From JARRLC01 sp050290865 (GTDB lineage Bacteria; Pseudomonadota; Alphaproteobacteria; Rhizobiales; Rhodomicrobiaceae), in the NCBI GenBank assembly GCA_050290865.1, contig JBNKIW010000025.1:1-47956 (forward strand): a DNA stretch of 47,956 bases, given 5' to 3'. Below the pieces are notes generated by a model that saw only the letters and a list, made by a program, of their open reading frames with translations, ran no database searches and was not told the origin of the DNA. Every line of letters begins with the position of its first letter. Within the stretch, counting starts at the first letter, position 1. A program made the translations under genes and the position numbers. This document shows, piece after piece, positions 1 through 7,963 of this stretch.

Positions 1-222
1 AACCAAGCTTTCCCTTGGCTTTTCCGTGAGCGTGCCGGCCTTGCCATCCTGCCGTCCGTAGCGGGTGCCACAGAGTTCAGCCGCGTCTTCTTTCATCATG
101 CTGGCCAGCGTGGCGATCCCCGTGCTCAGGCAGAAGCGCTCGAAACTGGCGCTAACATCCTGCCAAGCCTCTTCGACGATGGCTTCGGGGACGATGGCGG
201 TCGATGTGGTAGATGTCTTCAT
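1..222 (-). pseudogene. IS256 (mutator)-family transposase, N-terminal part, frameshifted, runs off left edge
   Basis: Reading minus from an ATG at 222 gives about 62 residues typical of the IS256-family N terminus, including ATLASMMKEDAAELCG followed by RYGRQDGKAG. The ATG has a good ribosome binding site (GGAAAGGAAAG) a few bases upstream. After KAG the family continues with H-x-x-G-K-x-x-G-K-L-G. That continuation is present (HAHGKAKGKLG) but in another frame, so one base appears lost near 33-37. The catalytic DDE region would lie beyond the window. Such transposases are normally about 400 aa. The element end probably lies near 306-325, just past the stop of the neighbouring kinase gene. 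Family assignment is from remembered motifs; the frameshift is read directly, though a sequencing error cannot be excluded. Confidence 0.75.
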
Positions 223-362
223 GGCGTTGCTTTCCTTTCCTGGAATCATCACCCCGAGCCTACCGGCTCAAGGCGAGCAACGCCTGCCTCCCATTTTCAA
301 CATTCACCGGGACAATGCCCGATTTCGTGCTTTGGAGCATCGGGCCGCAGCGGGACCACGCC

Positions 363-3300
363 TCACCCGCCTTCCTCCTCCAGCGCCCGTAAGATCGCCG
401 CGTAATCGAAATCCTCCGCGAGCTGTTTCAGGCTGCGCGCCAGGGCGGGATCGGTTTTGCCCGTCTCCGCAATGGCCGCCGCGATGCGGTCGGCGTCCAG
501 ACTGACGAGGGCGTCGTGGAGACGCTGGCGAACGTCTTCCGGCAGCGCAGCCAGTAGGGCTGGCGTCAGCGCGGCGGCGGTGTCCGCCCGCTCCCCGCTT
601 TCCGTTCCCGCCGCAGCCTGCCGGTACACATACTTCGCGCCCAGATGCCGCGCCAGGCAGTCGTAGATCTCGCTGAAACGATAGGGTTTGCGCACCAGAT
701 CGTCCATACCAGCGTCGAACAGCTCCTGCTGCTGCTCTTTGAACACCGACGCCGTGACGGCGATGATCGGCACCTCCGCGCCGCCGGGCAACCGGCGGAT
801 GCGCCGCGTGGCCTCGACGCCGTCCATCACCGGCATGCGCCGGTCCATCCAGATCAGATCCGGCCGCCACGCCTCGGAAATCTTCACCGCCTCCTCGCCA
901 TTCGCCGCCACCTTCGTCTCCAGGCCGAGCCCGGCCATCAGGCTCTGCAGCAGCATCTGGTTGTGGGGCTCGTCCTCGACGATGAGGATGCGCCAGGCGG
1001 GCTGTCCTGGCACTAGGCCGCGGACCTCGCCGGCTTGCACCTCCTTCTGCCCGCCGGTGATTGCGGTTCCGGCCGGCTGTTCCAGGGGCAGATCGACTCG
1101 GAAAACCGAGCCCTTGCCCGGCGTGCTCTCGACACTGATCGTGCCGCCCATCAGCTCGACGAAATGGCGGGTGATGGCCAGCCCCAGACCGGTGCCTCTC
1201 TGCATCTCCGACTTGGCCAGTTGCACGAAGGGCTGAAAGAGGCGCTCCTGGTCTTGCCGGTCGATGCCGGGGCCGGTGTCTTCGACCTCCATCAGCAGAT
1301 GCTGGCGGGCGTTGCTCTTCACGCCGAGACGGATGGTTACGCCGCCCTCGGTCGTGAATTTCACCGCATTGCCGACCAGGTTCATGAGGATCTGGCGCAG
1401 GCGGCCCTCATCCCCCCTGATGCAGCGCGGAAATTCCAATGACTGATCGAGAAGTAGCCGCAGGCCCTTCTCCTCGGCGCGCAGGCGCATCATGTCGGCG
1501 ACGTCGCGCACCATGCCGCCCAGGTCGAATGTCGCCACTTCCAGCTGCACGCGCCCCGCCTCGATCTTGGCCATTTCCAGCACGTCGTTGATCAGCGTCA
1601 GGAGGTGTTCGCCGCTGCGGTTGATGATGTCGAGCTTTTCGCGCTGGCCGGCGCTGGCGTCCGGCTCGCGGCGCATCAGGCTGGAGAAGCCGAGGATGGC
1701 ATTCAGCGGCGTGCGTAGTTCGTGGCTCATATTGGCCAGGAAGATGGACTTGGCCTTGTTGGCTGCCTCGGCGGCGTCGCGGGCGACGAGGAGTTCGGCG
1801 GTGCGCTGCTGGACGGCTTCTTCGAGGCGGTTCTGGTAGCAGCGCCGCTCTTCCTCCATCTGCCGCCGCTCCGAGATGTCGCGAACCAGAGCGAGGTTGT
1901 AACCAGCCTTGTCATACTCAAAGTAGTTGGCGCAAATCTCGACAGGAATAATGCGACCGTCCTTGGTCCTGTGGCGCCCTTCGAAGATCAGGAAGCGATG
2001 CTCTTGGAGATCACGCCAGTGGCTGGGCCAACGGCGCATTGGAAAGTCGGGGTCGACGTCGGCCACGCAAAGCGCGAGCAGTTCCTCTCGGCCATACCCA
2101 AGCATGTGGCACGACGCTTCATTGACAAAAACAAATCGTGCATTTTCGTCGATAAGGAAGGCGGCTTCTCGCACATTATTCAAGGCAAAATTCAATAGAA
2201 ACAGGCTCTGTTCCGCCTGTCTTCGTTCGGTGATATCACTAAACATCGCAAACGAGCCTTGGAAATTCCGCTCGTCGTCGAACATCGGCGTCGCGGATGC
2301 CAAAGCCCATACCGTCCCGCCGTTTCTGTGTCGGAGTCGGCGCTCGTATTGCTCGGGTATTCCGTGGCGGCAGTTGTCAATCTTGTGCTGGTGGTCGGGT
2401 ATATCCTCCTCGAACAAAAAGCTGGTAACAGGGCGGCCAAGCATTTCTTCGGCCGTAAAACCTACCATTTCGGCTATCCTGCTGTTGGCGAAAGTTATTG
2501 CTCCATCAGCGTCAATGACCAGAACGCCTTCACTCGCCGTATCCACCAAACGGCGATACTTCGCCTCGCTCGCCTGCAGCGCCTGATAGGTACGGGCATT
2601 TTCTAGAGAGATGGCCGCCTGCGAGAGAAGCATTTCCAGTAGGCGAATCCTTTCCGGGGTAAAAGCGGCGGCAGTCAGGTTGTTTTCAAGATACGCGACT
2701 CCAACCAGCACACCGCGGCTCAGAAGCGGACAGCAAAGCAACGACTTGATCCTGTTGCGCTTGATATAGGGATCGCTGGCGAACGCTCCTCGACGCACAG
2801 CGTCGTCCAGCAAGACCTGCTCCTTGGTACGAGCGACGAAGCGAAGGACACTGCCCGGCACTTGATCGCTAGTGTCCAAATCCAGGGCATGTGGCGCCTC
2901 CACTTTTGAAACACCAATCTGCGCCTTGGCCGCAAGAAGCCACCCGCCGTCATTCTGCAAGATAAGGGCGCCGCTCTGGGCCCCCGCATTCTCAACGACA
3001 ATCCGCATGGTCTGGGCAAGCAGCCGGTCAAGTTCCATTTCCTTGGAAATTGCGTGCGTCGCCTTCATCACCGTGGTCAAGTCCAGGGGAGCCGGCCCCT
3101 CGGCGGGGAGCGTCTGCGCCGATTTCGCGAGCAGGTCCGGGTACTCGACTTCGAGCGCTTTCACCTTTTTCGATGCCTGCCAGCGGACATAGGCCTCATA
3201 GGCGCTGCGCAGGTGAAATCCGGCAGCGTTTTCCATGCCTTGTCCACGATAGAAATCCGCTGTCAGCTCACAGGCGAGCGCCTCTTCCTGAACAAAGCCG

Positions 3301-4664
3301 TTTGTTCTCGCCCCGCCTATAGCCCTTTCGTAGAGCCCTGCGGCGTTCCACTCCTCCCCCCCGATGCGAGCGAGTTCCGCAGCGACTAGATCGGCTTTGT
3401 GCTGAAAGTTCATGGGCGCCAGTCGCGCAAATCGCTCGAGTCTGCTCAGGTTTTCACGGACTTCGTCGAGTGCCTGAGGGGCGCTATTCAACCCGAATTT
3501 GACGAGCGTCAGCGAACTGTAAAAGTGGAAAACAGGGACGGCGAAAGCGGCCTGAAAGCCCGCTTGCCGCGACTTCACCTCGGTCAGCATCGCTTGTGCT
3601 TCGCCGGGTTCAGTTTCGCCCAGCAGGTAGACGGCGATGAGCTTGCTGAGGAAGTAATAGGCGAGACCGCACTGATCATTCGACGCCTTCGCTGATGCCA
3701 ACCAAGCGTCCTCGTCGAACACGTCCAACTCGGCCAAGTGCTCGTCGAGACCTGCGAGACGTTGAACTTCCAGGGCATGAAAAGCGACCCAGTTCCATAT
3801 ATAGGCCAGCCTCATGCCAGCTATGACGTTCAGGTTCTTCGCCAGCCGAACCATGAGCTGGCTGAGCGGTTCGCCCATGAAGAACGCTGCCGTACAGGTA
3901 TTGAAAGCGGCGTAACTGCCGGAGGTGAGGTCTCCCGATTCGGGCGCTGCGCCGATCGCCTCTTGAAGGGTCGAAAGCGTATCCCGCAGATGTTCGGTCC
4001 AAGGCTGAATCGTACAGCCGTAGATGTTGAGGAGGCGGCACCGCAACCGCCTGGCTTCCAAGGGCTCCAGCATCGCTATGGCGGCCTTGGCCAAGCTGGA
4101 GCCCAATTGCACATGAGTACCGGTGGCGCACAACGCCAGCGCAAAGGCGGAATAGGCGAAAGGGGACAGCGCGCAATTGCCGTGCCGCAGAGAGTTTTCG
4201 GCCATGGCCGACGCCCACACCAGGAAAAACTGCGGCGAACCTGCGTAAGCGGGCTCCCCCAGTTCGCTGAGTATGGAGATGCAGGCCAGTTCCTCGGGGG
4301 ATGTCATGGCAGGCAGACTGGACAGCTCTTTGATCGTCCGCTCCTTGAGAAGGCGCAGGGCACTCCCCATGTGCGCTTCGACTTCGTCGGCGGCCGGTTC
4401 TCCTGGCAACGGCAGGCCGAGGCGCTGCAGAACCTCCAAGCCCCGCGTGATCGCCGGGAGCAACTTGCCCTGGGCGGTCAGTGTCCTGATTTCGGTCTTG
4501 TAGGCTGGGACCTCATCGAGCAAGCACGACGCATGCGTATGGACAGCGGTCGTCAGCTCTTGCATGCAGCCTTGTCTTCCACTGATGCCGGCGGCGTCTG
4601 CGGCTTCCACATGGAGGTCGAGCATGAGCCGATAGCGATCCTCCCAAGATTCCGCGCCCAGCAA
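363..4664 (-). CDS. Hybrid sensor histidine kinase (helical-repeat / GAF / PAS-PAS / HisKA-HATPase / REC), 5'-truncated
   Basis: This is a cytoplasmic hybrid histidine kinase of 1433 aa if the TTG at 4664 is used. Order: helical-repeat region (about 1-520) of the kind that follows the AAA ATPase in the giant PknB-ATPase-histidine kinases, GAF (about 535-690), two PAS domains (about 700-945), HisKA with phospho-acceptor His981 in NMSHELRTPLN, HATPase with N-box LVGNAVKFT and G-box GTGLGLAI, REC with Asp1274 in LIWMD, and a short helical tail. Homologous coding continues upstream of the TTG in frame (LNLDAGLKAKSRAAFSAAL) to about 4800, where it meets an IS110 remnant. No natural start codon is visible, so the listed start is only the first possible one. 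No transmembrane segment is seen. The protein-kinase and ATPase modules expected upstream are gone, so the gene may be silent or expressed only as an output half. Confidence 0.85.
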   Translation of the reverse strand: MLGAESWEDRYRLMLDLHVEAADAAGISGRQGCMQELTTAVHTHASCLLDEVPAYKTEIRTLTAQGKLLPAITRGLEVLQRLGLPLPGEPAADEVEAHMGSALRLLKERTIKELSSLPAMTSPEELACISILSELGEPAYAGSPQFFLVWASAMAENSLRHGNCALSPFAYSAFALALCATGTHVQLGSSLAKAAIAMLEPLEARRLRCRLLNIYGCTIQPWTEHLRDTLSTLQEAIGAAPESGDLTSGSYAAFNTCTAAFFMGEPLSQLMVRLAKNLNVIAGMRLAYIWNWVAFHALEVQRLAGLDEHLAELDVFDEDAWLASAKASNDQCGLAYYFLSKLIAVYLLGETEPGEAQAMLTEVKSRQAGFQAAFAVPVFHFYSSLTLVKFGLNSAPQALDEVRENLSRLERFARLAPMNFQHKADLVAAELARIGGEEWNAAGLYERAIGGARTNGFVQEEALACELTADFYRGQGMENAAGFHLRSAYEAYVRWQASKKVKALEVEYPDLLAKSAQTLPAEGPAPLDLTTVMKATHAISKEMELDRLLAQTMRIVVENAGAQSGALILQNDGGWLLAAKAQIGVSKVEAPHALDLDTSDQVPGSVLRFVARTKEQVLLDDAVRRGAFASDPYIKRNRIKSLLCCPLLSRGVLVGVAYLENNLTAAAFTPERIRLLEMLLSQAAISLENARTYQALQASEAKYRRLVDTASEGVLVIDADGAITFANSRIAEMVGFTAEEMLGRPVTSFLFEEDIPDHQHKIDNCRHGIPEQYERRLRHRNGGTVWALASATPMFDDERNFQGSFAMFSDITERRQAEQSLFLLNFALNNVREAAFLIDENARFVFVNEASCHMLGYGREELLALCVADVDPDFPMRRWPSHWRDLQEHRFLIFEGRHRTKDGRIIPVEICANYFEYDKAGYNLALVRDISERRQMEEERRCYQNRLEEAVQQRTAELLVARDAAEAANKAKSIFLANMSHELRTPLNAILGFSSLMRREPDASAGQREKLDIINRSGEHLLTLINDVLEMAKIEAGRVQLEVATFDLGGMVRDVADMMRLRAEEKGLRLLLDQSLEFPRCIRGDEGRLRQILMNLVGNAVKFTTEGGVTIRLGVKSNARQHLLMEVEDTGPGIDRQDQERLFQPFVQLAKSEMQRGTGLGLAITRHFVELMGGTISVESTPGKGSVFRVDLPLEQPAGTAITGGQKEVQAGEVRGLVPGQPAWRILIVEDEPHNQMLLQSLMAGLGLETKVAANGEEAVKISEAWRPDLIWMDRRMPVMDGVEATRRIRRLPGGAEVPIIAVTASVFKEQQQELFDAGMDDLVRKPYRFSEIYDCLARHLGAKYVYRQAAAGTESGERADTAAALTPALLAALPEDVRQRLHDALVSLDADRIAAAIAETGKTDPALARSLKQLAEDFDYAAILRALEEEGG

Positions 4665-4799
4665 TCGAAGGCCGGCTTCGAAGTATTCCAGCGCGGCAGA
4701 AAAAGCTGCTCTCGACTTCGCCTTCAGGCCAGCATCGAGGTTAAGCTTGGCAATTTGGCATCGTTCTTCTAGTGTTGCAAAAAGGTTGGCGCCGATATT

Positions 4800-5156
4800 G
4801 TTGCGGCGATCGACGATCCGGCCCGCTTCTCCTCATCGAAGAACGTTGGCGCCCATTTCGGTTTGACACCAAGAAAATATCAGTCAGGGGAAATCGATGT
4901 GACCGGCCGGAGTTCCAAGACGGGGGATGCCGGCGTGCGCGCTGTGCTCTACGAGGCCGCTCACATTATCCTGACCATGCCAGTGAAAGGCGGTAGCCTG
5001 AAGAGTTGGGCGGCAAAAGTCGCCCAGCGTGCGGGGATGAAAAAGGCGAAAGTTGCGCTTGCCAGAAAGCTTGCGGTGATCCTGCATCGTATGCTGGCTG
5101 ACGGTACCAGCTTCGGTGCCGCAAAGGCCTGCGGGACCGTGGCTGCGGCGGCATAG
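4800..5156 (+). pseudogene. IS110-family transposase, C-terminal remnant
   Basis: The frame ending at TAG 5154-5156 reads AAIDDPARF, then VGAHFGLTPRKYQSGEIDVTG, then AQRAGMKKAKVALARKLAVI. This is the conserved C-terminal Transposase_20 region of IS110 enzymes. The frame is open back to a stop at 4770-4772, but IS110-like sequence is recognisable only from about 4800. Upstream of that the opposite strand reads as the helical region of the histidine kinase. The N-terminal DEDD domain (more than 200 residues) is absent. The remnant therefore marks an insertion or deletion that beheaded the kinase gene. Any start codon within it is meaningless. Confidence 0.87.
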
Positions 5157-5441
5157 AAGGAGAAGCAATCAAGGGTTTCGGGAGGGTCGAACACCAGCCT
5201 TCCCGAAGCGGCGTCCCTGCCGGGACGATGGATTGGGTCAGGCCGCAATGGCTGCAGGCGGTGCTTGCCACGGCAAAGCAACCCCGCTCCTAAGATTGGA
5301 CCGGCCCTTTCCTTTTCAGACACCATCAGGCGGCGGCCCAGCGCCGACCCCGTACAGAAGCAAGACTCCGGCAGTGGAATGACGCAAATGAGGGATTGAC
5401 TAACGGAGGCCCGTTACAGAAGCGGTCGCTCACTGGAAACG
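5157..5441 (+). other. Non-coding tail next to the IS110 remnant
   Basis: I find no credible gene in this 285-bp stretch. It probably includes the 3' non-coding end of the IS110 copy. A likely outer boundary is the segment near 5390-5425 (GATTGACTAACGGAGGCCCG), which resembles the way such elements end; this is inference. In the IS1111 subgroup the bridge RNA lies downstream of the transposase, but I cannot show one here. Confidence 0.3.
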
Positions 5442-5924
5442 ATGACCATGGATAGCGGCGTTACGCTACCGATCAAGGGCGGAAGATTGCGCATCAACAG
5501 GGTGGGCTTCCATCTTGAACCGTGGCTTGCGGCTCGTGCCGTCACCGTTCCCTGGTCCAACATCAGCTTTGTTTGCATCACCCCGGCCGTCACACGCAGC
5601 GGAACGGGGTGGCAAACCTTCAGGGGTGAGCCTGTGACGGCTGGAACCTTGCGCGGCGGTCTCCCCTTCTACTCTTTCGCGCCCGTGCTGAAAGATCGCC
5701 ACTTGGTCGCTCCCGGCCGCAGCCGGCTCGTGCGGTTTTGGCTAAAACGCGCCGCGTGGGCCAGAGCCCTGGTGGACGCCAGCGGCAAGGTCCTCCCCGG
5801 CGAGGGGTTCATGGATCTTGAGCTATCGCGGCGCGGTATCCGCCGTTCGCCGGAAAGCCTCATCAGGGCGCTCGATCTCATCGAAGAGCACAGCCGGTTC
5901 GATTTGATTGTGTTCGACATGTAA
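5442..5924 (+). CDS. Hypothetical protein, 160 aa
   Basis: I do not recognise a family. The 160-residue reading frame shows no signal peptide or membrane segment. It has a mixed central region (VPWSNISFVCITPAV, GLPFYSFAPVL) and a charged helical C terminus ending in FDLIVFDM. Two starts are possible, 5442 and the next Met two codons later; neither has a strong Shine-Dalgarno. It lies just after the IS110 tail and upstream of the DUF2161 gene on the same strand, with a 228-bp gap. The composition looks like a real protein, but it could be a diverged fragment. Confidence 0.55.
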   Translation: MTMDSGVTLPIKGGRLRINRVGFHLEPWLAARAVTVPWSNISFVCITPAVTRSGTGWQTFRGEPVTAGTLRGGLPFYSFAPVLKDRHLVAPGRSRLVRFWLKRAAWARALVDASGKVLPGEGFMDLELSRRGIRRSPESLIRALDLIEEHSRFDLIVFDM

Positions 5925-6152
5925 CTCCCGGAACCGCTGGCGGTTGGACAGGCCGCCGCCTGCGCTTGTCAACGCTGAGAAAATTGCGGCTGTTGCCGGA
6001 CGGTGAACAAGGCACGAGCAGCATGGCATGAAGCGCGAGCGTGCCAAGCCTTCCAGGCTATGACGCCGCCCTTTTGCGGACACCCGGCTCGACAGGCGCA
6101 CGAATCTCCGGTAGGCGCTCGTCATCCGAGCACTCTCTGGGGAAGCGGCGCC

Positions 6153-6830
6153 TTGGAAACGAGCCTCTATCTGCCGGTCAAACGGTTTCTCGAAAATCTG
6201 GGCTTCGAGGTGAAGGGTGAGGTCTGCGGCTGCGATCTGGTGGCGCTGAAAGAGGGCGCACCGGCGGCCGTCGTCATCGGCGAGCTGAAACTCACCTTCA
6301 ATCTCGATCTAGTGCTGCAGGCGGTTGACCGCTCCGCGGCCTGCGACGAAATTTGGCTGGCTGTGCGCGCGTCGCGGCGCGGGCGCGGCCGTGAACGCGA
6401 CTCAAGAGTACGCAAGCTGTGCCGGCTGCTCGGCGTCGGCCTGCTCTGTGTGACGGCGTCGGGCGGCGTCGAGGTGCTGGTGGAACCTGGCCCCTGGCGT
6501 CCGCGGCGCGACGCCAGGCACCGCTCCAAAATCGTCAGCGAGCACCGCCGCCGCCAGGGCGATCCAGCGGCCGGCGGAAGCACGAGGCGTCCCGTGATGA
6601 CCGCCTACAGGCAGCAGGCGCTCCTTTGCGCCGCAGCGTTGTTGCAGGCGCCAGCGCGGCCGCGGAACCTGAAGAGTATGGCGCTGGACGCGCCGAAAAT
6701 ACTGCTCAGAAACGTTTACGGCTGGTTTGTCCGGGTCGAACGAGGCGTGTATGCACTCACGGACAGCGGCAGGGCAGCCTTGATCCGGTGGCCAACGGTG
6801 CTGCCCGCCGCGAACGCTGGCGTGGCATAA
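6153..6830 (+). CDS. DUF2161 family protein, putative PD-(D/E)XK-fold phosphodiesterase
   Basis: This 225-aa protein matches the DUF2161 family, usually described as a putative PD-(D/E)XK phosphodiesterase. Visible features are ETSLYLPVKRFLE at the N terminus, Asp28 in GCDLVAL, and Glu44-x-Lys46 in VIGELKL, which together form the D...ExK nuclease signature. The C-terminal part carries the family segments MTAYRQQAL, DAPKILLRNVYGWF and a winged-helix-like end. I chose the TTG at 6153 because GGGGAAG sits 7 bases upstream and known members begin METSLYLP. The longer frame from 6003 adds 50 low-complexity residues without support. Substrate is unknown. A nucleic-acid-cleaving role is inferred from the fold motif only. 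Confidence 0.87.
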   Translation: METSLYLPVKRFLENLGFEVKGEVCGCDLVALKEGAPAAVVIGELKLTFNLDLVLQAVDRSAACDEIWLAVRASRRGRGRERDSRVRKLCRLLGVGLLCVTASGGVEVLVEPGPWRPRRDARHRSKIVSEHRRRQGDPAAGGSTRRPVMTAYRQQALLCAAALLQAPARPRNLKSMALDAPKILLRNVYGWFVRVERGVYALTDSGRAALIRWPTVLPAANAGVA

Positions 6831-6843
6831 GTCTATCCGGGAT

Positions 6844-7005
6844 ATGCCCCATCTTTCGGTGGATTTCGGTCTGGCCTACCAGCCTGCAGCCGCACGGCCG
6901 GAATCGCTGTCAGCTATCAATGCCGTCATGGAGCGCAAGGCGGAAGGCCTCCGCGAAAGACTGCCTGATGTGGGGGTGGACCAGGATCAATGTAGTTTGC
7001 TCTAA
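6844..7005 (+). CDS. Possible small ORF, 53 aa
   Basis: An ATG soon after the DUF2161 stop opens a 53-residue frame beginning MPHLSVDFGLAYQP and ending CSLL. Codon composition is compatible with coding. There is no clear ribosome binding site and no family I recognise. It may be a real small gene or a fragment. The rest of 6831-7179 shows nothing I can name. Confidence 0.2.
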   Translation: MPHLSVDFGLAYQPAAARPESLSAINAVMERKAEGLRERLPDVGVDQDQCSLL

Positions 7006-7179
7006 TCCTTCCACCTACACGCGGCAGCTTTAGGGTTACTCGCGACTGCATAATGTGACAGCTTCCAACGGTCGTAATTGGAGCGTGTCGGCCGACTACC
7101 GGCCCAATCCAAGTAGCATTTCCCCGCTGATCAGCGTGCTCAGCGGTAGTTCAGGCCCCTCAAGCGCCCATGCCATACG

Positions 7180-7775
7180 CTACCCCCTCCGCGGCAATCT
7201 TGGATACAGCCCCGGCATCAGCCCCGGCGCCAGTGCGGCCGGGAAAGCGATCCGGAACGGCGCCTTGTGCGTCAGCGCGGTGATGATGCCGCGTTTGTGC
7301 AGCGCTGCCGTCACCCGGCGCGATTTGCTCTCGTCGAAGCCCGCGATCTCCGCCGCGTCTTTGCGCTCCAATTCACGGTGCGCGAGGATGTGGGCGAGCA
7401 CGCGTGTCGAGTTCGGCATCATCCCGCCGGTTCGCTCTTCCTCCTTGGCCCTATCGATGATGCGCTTGTAAAGCTCGGCGGGCTGCATCAACTCGGCCAT
7501 GAAGCTCACCTGGTGGAGGCACGTCTCCAGGAAAAACGCGGTGAAATCGGCCAGCGTTTCCTCGCTCAGATCGCCGCGGCCATCAAGCGCATTACGCCGC
7601 TACAGATCGCAGGCTTGGAGGTGCCCTTCATAGGCGGTCTCATTGCGCGCCAGCCGACCACACGCCGCCGGTGTCGAGCGCATCGCGTAGGAAACGAGCC
7701 GCGCCACGCGCCCATCGCCATCGGCAAAGGGGCGTATCCACAGAAGGCGGTGATGCGCGCCCGCGATCTGCTGAG
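7180..7775 (-). pseudogene. Fic-family protein relic (catalytic and C-terminal winged-helix part)
   Basis: Read on the minus strand, one frame gives AHHRLLWIRPFADGDGRVA, then LARNETAYEGHLQACDL, a TAG at 7600-7602, then RRNALDGRGDLSEETL and a winged-helix C terminus up to 7180. This follows a known Fic subfamily closely. The core HPFxDGNGR reads RPFADGDGR, so the catalytic His is Arg (CAC to CGC is one change) and Asn is Asp. Between SYAM and LARNE the expected LDTGGVWS is found in a shifted frame, so indels have scrambled that stretch. The N-terminal half is missing; homology fades near 7775. The intact 109-residue tail (7180-7509) is only a fragment. The gene is dead as an AMPylase. Confidence 0.82.
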
Positions 7776-7963
7776 AACAACACGCCCGCCGCCCAGCCTG
7801 CTTTAACGCGCGAACCGATTACTTTCGTGATGGGGTTGAGATGGCGGCCCCGGTTTCGTTCACCGCGGCTTTCAGACGCCGGCCGGGCCGCCAGCGCCCG
7901 GAATCATCGGAACAACGAGAAGCCGTTCACGCCGTGCAACCACCAAGGGCAAGTTGATCGCCA

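Noticed and set aside
3738..4772. Plus-strand frame of 344 aa within the first kinase gene
   Set aside because: Antisense shadow of the helical region; the minus strand has clear family motifs.
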